A stretch of DNA of 42,885 nucleotides, from NCBI GenBank assembly GCA_022497145.1, contig MU386017.1, positions 1-42,885 of the forward strand, read 5' to 3'. Positions 32,462-42,885 of this stretch are shown here, one piece after another; within the stretch, counting starts at the first letter, position 1; each line of letters begins with the position of its first letter. Below the pieces are notes generated by a model. It had not been told where the DNA came from. It saw only the letters and a list, made by a program, of their open reading frames with translations, and searched no databases. Position numbers and translations under genes: made by a program. This stretch comes from Rostrohypoxylon terebratum. Lineage: Eukaryota; Ascomycota; Sordariomycetes; Xylariales; Hypoxylaceae.

Positions 32462-34738
32462 TTTGCTTTATGTTTTCGGGTGGAAATTTGGTAAATTCTA
32501 CATCAAACGTTAGAACACGACGTAGCAATCAAGATGAGGTTTTAGAATGGATGGGGTGACGGAAAACGCGGGTGCGAGACAGAATGCGACCGAAAGAAGA
32601 ATGGGCATAGGGGAGCGGGTATTTGGATTGGGCTGCTCACGGGACTATGAAGAATACCTAGGGTATCGCGATAGTGAAATTTTACGTATCAACTAATAAT
32701 TAAATTTGTTAAGTGGTTTACGAAGCTTTCGCAAGTGATGGTAAGATGAATAGGAAAGAGAGAAAAAAAGGTTGCGGAAAGGAAGAGAAAGGAGGGAAGT
32801 CGACGGGGAGGGCGATGGGAAGATTAAGAGCGAGCCCCAGAACAAGAGGGCAGCAAGGTGATTAGGGCAGGTACCTACATGAAGTGTGTTGTTGTTTCCG
32901 CGTACCAGCAGACCAGCAGACCAGCAGACCAGCTACCACCTGGGCAGCTACCAGCACTGAGCACTGATTCGACTGATTCGACAGCTCCTCCCTCTTCCAG
33001 CACGACACCACCCAACCTAACCGAATAATACATGAATAATACCCTGAGCAAGGTAATAATAGTAATTAAAAACAGAGTGACAGCATTTCGCATAAACAGA
33101 CCCGGCTAATCAGGCCTAGAATTGGTCGGAGCTTGGTCGAGGGGTGGGATAGATGGAAGGGGGGAAGGGGGAATTGGAAAGGGTTGGGGCGCATGAGTTT
33201 GATAACACAAAAAAAAAAGCCCGTGATTGCAGCTTTAGCTTGGATTTTTGGTCCCTCTTGCCGCTATCATATTTTCCATTCAGTGCCCAGATGATGGATG
33301 TTCCTGCCTTTTCATATATCCATCGCCATTGCATTATTACCCTCCCATCTTTTCTTCCCTTTTCCCCCCCTTCTTTACTTCGATATTAGGTATTCTCTCT
33401 CTCCATTACCTTTCCAACTTTTCCACACCATACACAGCATAGATATTATGCTGACTACACAAATATAATCCATTATCATTATTTATTCAAATGCCATTTT
33501 GAATACCGATGTTTTTATGTGTTCGTTTATCTGACCTTTTTAATCATACCTAGTATTGTTTATCATTCTTTTTCTACTAGGTCGATCTAAGCCAATACAC
33601 CTTCAGTCTAGGTCTTCCAGCTGGACCATGACCACGTTCGCTCATTTCACTGGTGCGCGACCGATGCCGCGCGCCTGGATCCTCTGCCTACCTAGGTAAC
33701 TCGATCAAAGCGGTAGACGATACATAGAAATGATGAACTTATTCGATCGCTCTGGATCAAATTGCCCCAGCTATTTATCATTCACCTGATCATTATGACT
33801 GTGGATTACATCTGGATTTCCTGCATCGGCAGGTTGGGATCAGCAATTGTTATAATATGTGACAAACAATCCGAACTGAAAATGGTACCACCAAGGTGTC
33901 TACCCAGTTTTACGCGACCTGGATTACAGCACCTTTTACAGCATGATCAACAAGTATAATAATAACATTGAAGTCGAATGCTTATAAGCGACTAAATTCA
34001 ACTCCATCCCGTCATGGCATCTTTTCTCCTTTCCAAATCGCCTATATCCCGAGGTCACTATCCCGATGTGTTCACCGTATGTTAGGTAGGTGTGTGAGCC
34101 CCCGCTCTCCGCTCTGAATTTTGAGACGATCGAACCAAATATCAACTATTTTCATATTGTATCCTTGGCACTGTTCTAGTACCAAGGCTTTCGCCGTTTC
34201 TTCACAAGCCTAGGTTACGTCGAGTTGAAATAATTAGTCTAGTGACGGGATCGCACCTCACCTTCTAAAAGCGATGAATCGGATGTGAGTCACGGAATAC
34301 TCTGTACCTTGACAGGATTTCTTTATTATATCGTCAGATTGAGTAATGGTCTAATCAAATTCATCATTCCTCTTCCTCTCGCGACGGTATAAATCCTTAT
34401 TATTAGGTCTGCTTAATTGAGGTCTCTCGTCCGATCAACAGTCTTCAGCTTCATCGCAACTTCAAGCGTCTTATTTCGTCTCAAGTGTGACGGTATTTTT
34501 CCCGCCCAACGCCAACCATGTGTCTTGTCCTTAATCGACCAAAACTTCATCTGACTCCAACAATTTCTTCGATGTTCGCCTCTGAGCATTATTCGCAGAA
34601 TAAAGCTATCGTTTCATCCCGTAGCTTTTGCTAGACTTCTTTACTTTTGGTTGAGAGGATAAATTTGGAGAATCTAATTTATTGCGTCAGCTCGAATGTA
34701 CTCTCGAATGTACTTAAATGGCACAGAAATATCTCATC
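32462..34738. other. Promoter of the KEK-repeat gene and gene-poor spacer
   Basis: No gene supported. It contains an octamer tandem repeat ACCAGCAG (three copies plus ACCAGC) at 32904-32933, a doubled CTGATTCGA at about 32964-32982, a CT-rich tract at about 33340-33440 and a CCTACCTAGGTAAC repeat at 33687-33700. Confidence 0.5.
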
Positions 34739-35550
34739 TTACGGTCGAATTCTTTGCTCGCTCAAATATGCGCCATGGCTCTCGGGAAGTTGCACGGCAG
34801 CATCAGTCAAGTGACGATCACCTTCCACAGTGGCGAAAGCAATATAATTCGAAAATCTGTCAGCTGGCCGGGTCGACGCGATGGAAAGAACTCTGGCAAT
34901 ATCCTGGGTTGAGGGTGTTGACAATGATATCGCTTGCATCGAGGCGAGATTCTAGTATTTGACTCCACAACATATCGAGGAGTTTAGAGAGGCGGTAACG
35001 GGTTTCACCCGGTACAAACGAAGCCGGGTTATCAAGCCATTTGATGACCGAAGATCCCCTTTGCGGATCCAGAATGTCGCAAACAGGCGCATTGAACGCG
35101 ACGCTTGATGCCATAATAGTTCACCGTCCCGGCTTTCCCACTTGTCGCGCCGTCTGTCGCAACGGCTCTACAAAGAGTAACGATAGTAACGTCGTGCCAA
35201 GGTAGTTGATCTGAACATGAGCCTCGTGGCTTGTTGGCGACTGTGTATACTGAGCCGCTCTAACCCCGCATTCAGCAACGCGATATCGAGCCGGTCAAGA
35301 TTGGTACGTGCGCGTTCTGCAAACACCACCATGCTTCCCCCATGACTCCTGTTGCGCAATTTCCGCCCTAGCTAATTCGCCCTTCGCCGAGTCGCGAACG
35401 CCTAAAATCAGTCTCGAGAGATCATGTGATGCTAGTTCTTTGGCCGCTTCGAAGCCTAGGCCTAGGTACATTAGAGCCCGTCACGATGCCTGTTTGTCCC
35501 TTGAGGCGGATGTCTTCTGGTCGAGGCTTCGATTTAAAGGTCAGTTGGTA
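34739..35550 (-). pseudogene. Broken short-chain dehydrogenase/reductase (SDR) gene
   Basis: Pieces of one SDR, of the retinol-dehydrogenase-like fungal type, lie in order on the minus strand but in different frames. The N-terminal part reads YQLTFKSKP then TGIVTGSNV, the Rossmann motif. After a shift it continues GFEAAKELASHDLSRL and LGVRDSAKGELARAEI. VFAERARTNLDRLDIALLNAGL follows after an apparent deletion of the strand in between. Another shift leads to HVQINYLGTTLLSLL, with a TGA in the place of a GRxTI codon. Then MASSVAFNAPV, YRLSKLLDMLW (active-site Tyr-x3-Lys) and NTLNPGYCQSS follow, and the C-terminal ESHGAYLSEQRI is in yet another frame. No start codon remains. At least three frameshifts, one deletion and one stop make it non-functional. 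Confidence 0.82.
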
Positions 35551-36745
35551 TCAGACCAGCTGTAGAAAATAGACGAGGCTTGACATGATGCTTAGATGCT
35601 TCGATCTTGTTTGGGCCCTTTGTTGGCAGTATGGAATAGCCACCGGTGTCAAGGGCCAAGTGAGAACCTATATGACATAGATGACAATGCATTGCCGTTG
35701 GAACAGTACAGCACGCATGAAATTGCAGGATGCCAACTATGGAAGTACAGGAATTATTGTTTATTTTTATAGAACTAATTAACAATAGAGACATGTCACG
35801 ACAATCGATACCCGTATACGTTCTGTTAGATTACTTTTACTCTATAAAAGGGGATATTCTAAGTATTCGTGGAGTTAGGGGTTAGGTTAGGAGAAAAATA
35901 TCGTCGGTGATAATCGACCAATCAGAACTGTTGCGAAGCTTCAAATTGCCCCGTAATATCTATATTAGGTCCTGCTCGGAGGACCTGTTCACCCCACGGC
36001 ACTGGATCCAGTACCTGAGCCTCCCAGCCCTGACGACGGGGTGAATGTGAAACCCTGTATCTTGATATATAAGTTTGAGGCACAGTTATAGATGATCAGA
36101 TAATGATTGTCTCGTAATATTCGAAACCAGTCAACTTTTAAAGGTTGTACACAGATGTCGAACATTATAGCAATCTAATTCAAGCTTAGGTATGTTACAG
36201 TCAAGCATGCGTGTAAGATTAAGAGCGTTTATAGATTCAGCATCAGTCGAGCCGCTGGAACGCGGTTGACTTTCGTTCGAATTTCTCAGAAATTAATTCC
36301 AAATTTAAAATGGTTGCTTTGCTTTGAACATCTTCGTATATTTCCACCTTCTTTGATACTGATACCAACCCGAAAAGTCCCCATGGGGTTATACAGAGGA
36401 AAAAGCTATCTTTCTCCAAGCAGCAGAAGACACTATAACTTAGCCTACCAGTTAAAACTTTCTCTTTGGTTACTTGCCTACCACGGCGTCAGGGTCTCAC
36501 TACGGCCGGTAATGCAAGGCCTACCTCGCGACGAAGTTATGCTTGTCTGGAAAGTTTAGAATGGATTTATATTGCTGTTGCGGGACAAACAGGAGGAACA
36601 ATAGGAAAGACCTATGAGTTTACCGAGAAAGGTTAAAAAGCTTCCAAAAAACAATTATAAACTATATTAGGTAACCATTACATAAAACAATGGAGTTGGT
36701 TGTTTTGTCTATAATAAAATTATACACATGTTCTAGGTATTAACC
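35551..36745. other. Gene-poor spacer
   Basis: About 1.2 kb with no supported gene. The frame 36266-36559 has no recognisable content. I see no transposon ends here. Confidence 0.5.
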
Positions 36746-37225
36746 CTAGTGCACCAACCTCAGCCTGCGAGTAGGCGGAGCTGGGGACTCCCCTGACTCG
36801 GCCTTTCGTTTTTTTCCTCGAGGCTTACTCTCGGGTTGCATTTCTTCGACTTCTTCCATTGCATATTTTCCCTTGCCTTTATCCGACTTAGTCGTCTGCT
36901 TTTTCATTTCTTGCCCCAGCAGCTCAAGGACTATTTTGCCTAGTTTACAACAACTACTGTCGGAGCAGCAGCAGCAACAAGGACCAGGTTGACAGTAATT
37001 GTAGTTTTTGGAACCAACGTTCTCTATGTTCTGAACCAGGGTTCCCATCGGTAAAATGGACTGTTGTGGGCATTTGGGTTTCGCCTCACAACTATTAGAG
37101 CAAACGTCCTTCTTGTCTTGACATCCTGCCTCCTTCTTGCATTCCAGGCATTCTAGACATTCCATGTCCTTCTTGTCTTGACGTCCTGCGTCCTTCACGT
37201 ATTTGATGGGTGTTATACTTACCAT
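36746..37225 (-). CDS. Cysteine-rich small hypothetical protein
   Basis: Unrecognised 159-residue protein, single exon as modelled. Fifteen cysteines lie in the first two thirds: CLECLEC, CQDKKDVCSNSC, KPKC and PGPCCCCCSDSSCC. A short internal duplication is seen (DAGRQDKKD and EAGCQDKKD). The last third is charged and basic, with GKKRKAE as a possible nuclear localisation signal and a final RRLRLVH. There is no signal peptide, which argues against a secreted effector; metal binding is possible but unproven. Odd point: the ATG is followed directly by GTAAGT, a perfect splice donor, so the first codons may be intronic in some transcripts. Confidence that it is a real gene is moderate. Confidence 0.55.
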   Translation of the reverse strand: MVSITPIKYVKDAGRQDKKDMECLECLECKKEAGCQDKKDVCSNSCEAKPKCPQQSILPMGTLVQNIENVGSKNYNYCQPGPCCCCCSDSSCCKLGKIVLELLGQEMKKQTTKSDKGKGKYAMEEVEEMQPESKPRGKKRKAESGESPAPPTRRLRLVH

Positions 37226-38121
37226 TTTGAATTAAATTAGAAATGATGTATTATATTGATGTTGCGTGTCGGGGTGCTTTTTTTTCAAGTTGTGTAGTAT
37301 TTCTCGGTCTTCTGTGTTTGATGATGAATAAAAAATGTTTGGGCGAAGATCCACTCCTCTTATATCTTTAGAAAGTTGTACTGATCGTGGCAATGTTGTT
37401 CGCGAACTAAGAGTTTGTTTAGAACACTTCGCTGCTGATATGGTATTGGCAATGATGTTGTTGTTGAAATGTCAACTGCATGATGCCAATCACGATACAT
37501 GAATTTTCTTTGTTCTTCTTTCTTCAACATGATGATAAGGACTCAATTTAAAACACTATTACACTGCTGATATATCTATGACAGCTAAACAGTGGGGCGT
37601 ATTTGTGTAGACTTGACCCTTATTAAGACACTTGTAAACCTTGCCATTTGCTGTGCAATAACAGTTTGAATAGGTATAGCTAGGCATAGAGGTTCCTATC
37701 TATACCTACGGTACAATACATAGCAATGTAACGCCCATGGCGCTTTGTTTATGTCACCCATACCTTTCGTAGGGTTAGTAGTGTGGTTGGACTAAGACAT
37801 ATCGCGAACCATTCTCGTCACTAAAGGGGTATTTTGGCTTCCTCTGATGAATCTCGTCCAATGTTACATTGACGCGACGGCCTCGGGATGCATGTAGAGA
37901 TCTATTTATTTATTGACGTATTTCTATCGTGAAGGACATACATGAATAGGTTATCGCGACACAATAGAAAGGTCAGCTGTAGGGTTCGCTTACGGCTACA
38001 ATGCGCATTATAGGCTAAAATGATACTACATAGGTATATAAAAATAGTCTTGTGCTATGCATATGAATGATTATATGATAGAACTTGGAGAGAGTCTCAA
38101 AAGTCTTGGGTACCTATAAGT
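37226..38121. other. Divergent spacer and promoter region
   Basis: About 900 bp between the Cys-rich gene (minus) and the subtilase (plus). No gene supported. TATA candidate of the subtilase is listed separately. Confidence 0.5.
38035..38046 (+). promoter_or_regulatory. Candidate TATA box of the subtilase gene
   Basis: TATATAAAAATA lies 76 bp before the ATG at 38122, a usual position for a fungal TATA element. Confidence 0.55.
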
Positions 38122-40977
38122 ATGCTACGAATCACACTTCTTTTCACATTCTATGCTTTTGTGTTTGCTGCTAGAGATCCTAGACTTATTGACGGGGCCT
38201 ACATCATTGAGCTGGCCCAAGATAACATTGACCCAGGGGACTTTGATCATCACGCGCAATTTCACAGACATGCCGCCACTTTACCCTTCGACTATACGAT
38301 AGCTTTTGAATATCGCTCACCGGGTACTTACAATGGCTTGTCGGTCCGAGTCTCTGGGGATGTCGATCCAGAAGCTACTTCAATTTGTTTTGGAGAGATT
38401 CCCGGGGTCGTATCAGTGAGTCCAGTCTACGAGATGTTCTTATCGGATCCGGGAGTTTCAGGAGACCAGTCGATTTCACCGGGCCCTCTCCGATCCTATG
38501 GAGATCCGCCTGAGATGCCTGTGGTATCGCCGAAACCAGACGGAAAACTGTCTTCAACTCTTGAAATGACTGGTGTAGATAGACTCCATCTGCTCGGAAT
38601 CAAGGGCAAAGGCGTGAAAATAGGGATCATTGACACCGGCGTTGATTATCGTCACCCAGCCTTAGGCGGTGATGTTGGTCCTGGGCTCAAGATCGCCGGG
38701 GGATGGTCTTGGCTGGCCGACAATGGAACAGCAGTCGAGGATGATAACTTTCTTACTACATGTTATGGCGGAGGCCATGGAACGCATGTTGCAGGTATAA
38801 TACTTGTCAAGCCAATATCTCTTAATTTGTTCAGCTAACACACTATCCTAGGCATTGTCGGCATGGATCCACTTTCTGATGGGAACAGAACATTGAACAT
38901 ATCTGGTGTTGCCCCAGAAGCGACACTCTACATTTATAGGGTTTTCGATTGCTCTACTAATGGAGAAACCACAGACCGTGTTATGGCAGCGATGCTTCGA
39001 GCCCAGACGGATGGCGTAGATGTCATAAGCATGTCGCTAAGCATCCAAGAGTCATGGCAAGACCGAGATGATCCATTGATGAAGGTTGCGTCTCGTCTTG
39101 TAGATTCTGGTATTGCTGTAATTGTTGCTCAAGGGAATTCGGGATCTGGTAGCAAGTATGATCCTCAGCTATATCGCACCGCGACTCCTGCCGAGCTTCC
39201 CGCTGTAATATCGGTCGGCTCTATCACCAATCGAAATTTCCCACTTGTCTACACCTTCACCGATTCCAAGGGTGCTAAAATCCAATATGCATCGTTATGG
39301 CCCATAGAGATACCAGAGGGTTTGGTAGTTTACTTGCTGGAAAACGGCTGTTCTGGCACTAGTGATTGGAATGAAGCCATCGCACTCTTGGAAAGCCAAG
39401 GAAAGCTTAACTCAACAATTGTTGCTTTTCCAATTACAGATAATTGCCGGTATACCGGTGCAAGAGGTTGTTGCTCAAACCCTAATCTCCGTTATATAAT
39501 GGGACTCTATGCTGATACGTCGAACCCTTATAATGTGGACTATGAAATGGCATCGACAGGTTTCTTTGGCGATGGCTCTGTCCAATACATCGCTGTCAAT
39601 GCGAACGACAGCAAGAGCCTTCTTGCAAATATGAACCTTACTGGATCAGATCAGTACAAGCTCTATTTCAATGACTCCTCCTATTCGAGTCCTCCGCGAT
39701 TTGTTAGCGGGCAGATGGATTACTATTCGAGCTTCGGACCTGGCTACCTTACCTACGACTTGAAACCTCAGATATCGGCACCTGGTGGAGAGATTTTGTC
39801 CACTTGGCCACTGGGAGACTTAGGCTACTACACTATCCTTTCCGGCACTTCCATGGCAACCCCATTCATAAGTGGTTGCTATGCTCTTGTGAAATCCCAG
39901 TTTCCGGAATTGTCCGTCGCCGAAGTCCTATCACTTCTTCAGTCAACCGCGACTCCAGTAACATGGGTATGGAATAATACCATGGCTGCAGGAACATTTC
40001 AACAAGGAGCTGGATTGGTAAATGCCTACAAAGCGGTAACATACCAGACCCGCGTTTCCCCGGGGCAACTCCTTGTAGGCGACAATTCTCGCACAGAATA
40101 CGGGTCAGTCAACATTACCATCGAGAATCACTCTGAGGTATCGAAGATTTACTCGCTGTCCCACCAAGGTGCTTCATATTCCGAACCTAATCCACCAAAC
40201 AATCCCATTTTCTCACAAGAGAATCAACTCCCTATCTATGGATCTGCCGAGTTCGAGTCCCCAACTGTCGAGGTCACACCAGGGGAATCTACTATTGTAT
40301 CATTTAAGATCCTGCCACCAAGTTCAGATGTAAAGCCTGAGCGACAGCCTGTATTTGGCGGCTTTGTGAAAGTGGCTAGCGATGACGAAGAATTCAGCGT
40401 GCCGTACTCCGGAGCCCCCTTTTCCCTATATAACGCTGCTTATTTTCACATCGTCAACACGGCTGACAGCATGCAGCCATCCTTATCATACAAATTTGGC
40501 GAGGACTGGGTTATCAATAGGGGCATACTGGAAGTGAATTCGTCGTTATCATACCGTTCACTAATTGGTCGTAACCAGTTCACACGGGGATACCGCATTG
40601 ATTTAGTCCCCGCCAATATCAGCATTATTCCTGACCTATATGGGTTCGATCCTGCCGAGATTCACGAATACCGTCCCTCAGCCACGGTTCCACCAACAAC
40701 GATCTATGGGCTGCCGTCTTATGGAACTTTTGTTAACTCTACAGACCTCCTGTCGCCGTCAACATTCAACTGGCCTTCCGGCCCTGGAGTTACTGCTACT
40801 TTGCCGAACGGAACTGAGTACTCGCCCGGTCTAGGCGATTATCGCTGGCTCGCTTGTGTGCTGCGGTGGGGTGGGGACCCGGAACTCCTTGATGACTACG
40901 AAACTTGGTTATCAGCTGTCATTAGGCTTGTGGATGGGCCGGTGAGCGTACCTGCTGGCAATGCAAAGGATGGTTAG
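38122..40977 (+). CDS. Secreted subtilisin-like serine protease (peptidase S8)
   Basis: Extracellular endopeptidase. Exons are 38122-38794 and 38852-40977. The 57-bp phase-1 intron (G|GTATAA..GCTAAC..CCTAG) joins HGTHVAG to IVGMDP. The product is 932 aa. The signal peptide is about residues 1-16 (MLRITLLFTFYAFVFA). An I9-type propeptide (DGAYIIELAQ) follows. Catalytic triad: D171 in IGIIDTGVDYRHP, H219 in GGHGTHVAG and S558 in LSGTSMATP, with oxyanion N320 in AQGNSG. A protease-associated (PA)-like insertion lies between His and Ser (GLVVYLLENGC to MGLYAD). After the catalytic domain come about 330 residues of Fn3-like beta domains (VNITIENHSEVSKIYSL), as in C5a-peptidase-type fungal subtilases. 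Many NxS/T sites fit secretion. All active residues are present. Confidence 0.94.
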
Positions 40978-41186
40978 GTAAGAACAATGCATCAACAGCA
41001 TCAGAGGCTCTGGGATTGGGAGTGGAAGTTTGAATTCTGAGTGCAGCGGCCTTTGTCACAAATGCGGAATTGCGGTTTTCTACTATTCTCCAGATTTTAT
41101 TTGCATAGCTCTACACAAAGAACTCAGCGAAAACTCCAGATCCTAAAAAAAGGCTCGTTCTCAAATGCAATTTGTCACCTTGAGAC
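40978..41186. other. Short convergent 3' spacer
   Basis: About 210 bp between the stops of the subtilase and the DUF1996 gene. No terminator can be fixed; the two transcripts probably overlap. Confidence 0.5.
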
Positions 41187-42248
41187 TTATTTCATGTTAC
41201 CCTCCATCATCTCTAGACTCTTGTGATAGTCACTCGTGCCATGTTCCGGGTCCCGGTCCTGGGTCTTGCACCCGGTGCTGCCGAACGGGACCTTTCCAAG
41301 ACCGTGCGCGCCGTCAATCCTCATGAAAGTTTGGCCCTTTGCCTTCAACATGGTCAGGGCTGCGTCCTCAAACCATCCATTGATAAAGTCGCCGTGGAAG
41401 CAGTAGCCGTCTCCGATCTTTCCGTCACATGTTAGCGTGTACATTTGATGACGGTAGTTATGAAGGGAGAAAGCATAGGATGTCAGTTACCTCTCCACAA
41501 GCAAGCTTGATGGGTGGGACGCCCTTCCATCCTTGCGGGATCGCTCTGCGCGTGTCATATCGGACCGAGAAGCGCAGCGAAGGCATCCGCTTCATGTTAG
41601 AGGGGCAGCTGCCGCCGTGGAGCGCAGCGTATGTGTAGTCGGTGATCTTGTTGGGATCAACACAGTCGGGGAATCGAACAATAGCTTGCATGTGTGCACT
41701 ACAGGTCGAGCGTGGGAAAGCAGCACGGGGTCGGGTGTTGCGATCCTCGGGCCCATTACCGTCGCACCACCACGTGATGGCGGTGACCTTTTCATCGATG
41801 TCCGCTTGGCTTACGGCGGACGCGTTCCCAGCCACGGCATGGAAGTCGTTCGGGAATGGGATCTCAGCATGGTCGATCTGTTCATAATATGTCTTGAACG
41901 TAGCGGGATAGATCTCTGTGTAGTTGTCGCCGTTTACATAGTAAAGCGTTGGCGCCCCTTGATAGCTTTGAGTTAGCCCTCGAATTTTGACTATTGGGGG
42001 TGCGCGTCGATCTACATACAGTATACGGACATATCGTTTGGATTTTCCCCGGACGGGCAGCCCGCCTGAAGCTCGGCTGTGGTTGGCAAGTCCTTAGTGA
42101 TAGCATCGGAGCCGTAGAATGAATGCATATGAGATACGTATTTCCCCGGGTACACGATCGGATCGATGTTCTTTCGCATGAAGGGCTTGTGCTCGATGTC
42201 CGTGAGGGCAGCGGCACCCCCCGCCAGAACGATGATGATCCCGCGCAT
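41187..42248 (-). CDS. Secreted DUF1996-domain protein
   Basis: Fungal secreted protein of unknown function. Exons are 42248-42020, 41957-41491 and 41417-41187, giving 308 aa. Intron 1 (62 bp, T|GTATGT..GGCTAAC..TCAAG) joins MSVY to WAPTLYYVNG; the earlier AAAG acceptor was rejected because it breaks the frame. Intron 2 (73 bp) joins KLACGE to IGDGYCFHGDF. The signal peptide is MRGIIIVLAGGAAAL. DUF1996 signatures: IDPIVYPGKYVSHMHSFYG near the start, YWAPTLYY, WWCDGNG, FPDCVD and HADF-like FHGDFINGW. Conserved cysteines suggest disulfides. A longer upstream frame to 42422 would place about 58 residues before the signal peptide and is rejected. It converges on the subtilase; both are secreted. 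Confidence 0.9.
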
Positions 42249-42885
42249 TTTGGTGCAACAATTAGGCCAACAATTGAGAAGATCTGAGCAAAGTCCTAGT
42301 GGAAGAGTTTCCTTCGATAAATGAAGAAAGATTCGCGATAATGGTAACGTATATAGCCGTATCAGCAGGATTGGTACTAGTATATCATCAGGCTCGGAGG
42401 CGAGAGTGACAACGCTACGCAACTACCGAGCCGTCTAAACGTAACTTGTTTAGCCCTCTATTTTGACTCGTGGATTCTAGACTGCAAATTGTATGACTGC
42501 TTTTTGACGTCCCTTTGAGCGACACTGCGACACTTTGCTCACAGAACTTCATTCGGCAGGCTTGGCTCCGGTTTCTGATGCTAACTGCCGAGCCATTGGA
42601 AGGAAGGTTCATTTAGCCATTTGCTCCAATTTGCTGATCTGTAAAATACAGATGGTATAACTTTATATTAACGTCTCTCTTATTAAGCAAGACCATTGAG
42701 AAGACTTAAAGATTAAGCGAACCAGGGTATAACAGAGAATACAGGGTTTCGAAAGAGGATGAATTATATAGAGGTAGTAAATCTACGGAGATAAGGCAAA
42801 CCACCGTTATGAGACCACCCCCCCTCCGTACCAGTGGAATTAAGGAGAGCTAATAATACAATACTATAATTTCAAAACCTCGCCA
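42249..42885. other. Promoter region of the DUF1996 gene and window end
   Basis: No further gene supported. TATATA at 42350-42355, about 100 bp before the DUF1996 start, is a TATA candidate. Frames at 42415-42612 lack recognisable content. Confidence 0.5.

Noticed and set aside
42012..42422. Longer N-terminus for the DUF1996 protein
   Set aside because: It would put about 58 residues before a clear signal peptide; the ATG at 42248 gives a proper secretory start.

Overview
This window is nuclear DNA from a filamentous ascomycete, most probably a Sordariomycete. The signs are 48-115 nt GT-AG introns with CTAAC/CTGAC-like branch sites, two Zn2Cys6 regulators, a Kex2-processed GH18 chitinase, a DUF1996 secreted protein, a GT69 mannosyltransferase, and long gene-poor spacers rich in CCTAGGTA-type palindromes. 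A xylarialean origin is a guess and cannot be shown from this window. No rRNA, tRNA or CRISPR array was found.

Layout. (1) 1.5-3.6 kb: a GC-rich TfdA/TauD-like 2-oxoglutarate dioxygenase, then a GNAT acetyltransferase whose frame is cut by a UAG just before the expected last strand. (2) 3.6-7.6 kb: a conserved housekeeping pair, trm7 (tRNA 2'-O-methyltransferase, minus) and mak5 (60S-assembly DEAD-box helicase, plus), divergent from a 348-bp spacer with three GATAAG sites at exact 8-bp spacing. (3) 9.5-14.5 kb: a DHA1-type MFS transporter with a long cytosolic tail, convergent with a seven-exon secreted GH18 chitinase. (4) 14.5-26.1 kb: a gene-poor stretch with a 405-bp hAT-type MITE, a Zn2Cys6 regulator, a 500-bp MITE with 46-bp inverted repeats, a DUF7587-like protein and a second Zn2Cys6 regulator. 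(5) 28.7-32.5 kb: a CAP59-like GT69 mannosyltransferase and a small KEK-repeat basic protein. (6) 34.7-37.2 kb: a broken short-chain dehydrogenase and a Cys-rich small protein. (7) 38.1-42.2 kb: a secreted subtilase, convergent with a secreted DUF1996 protein.

The genes do not form one pathway. Conserved core genes alternate with secreted, regulatory and transport genes of accessory type. Two regulators, a transporter and a dioxygenase are present, but no biosynthetic backbone enzyme, so a metabolite cluster is not supported.

The most unusual item is the second intron of the MFS gene. Its reading frame can be closed only by two consecutive splicing steps, because an internal intron splits the first base of the external donor from the second. 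That is a spliceosomal twin intron (stwintron) of the D1 type. All exon models here were built by hand from splice signals, reading phase and family knowledge; none is backed by RNA data.
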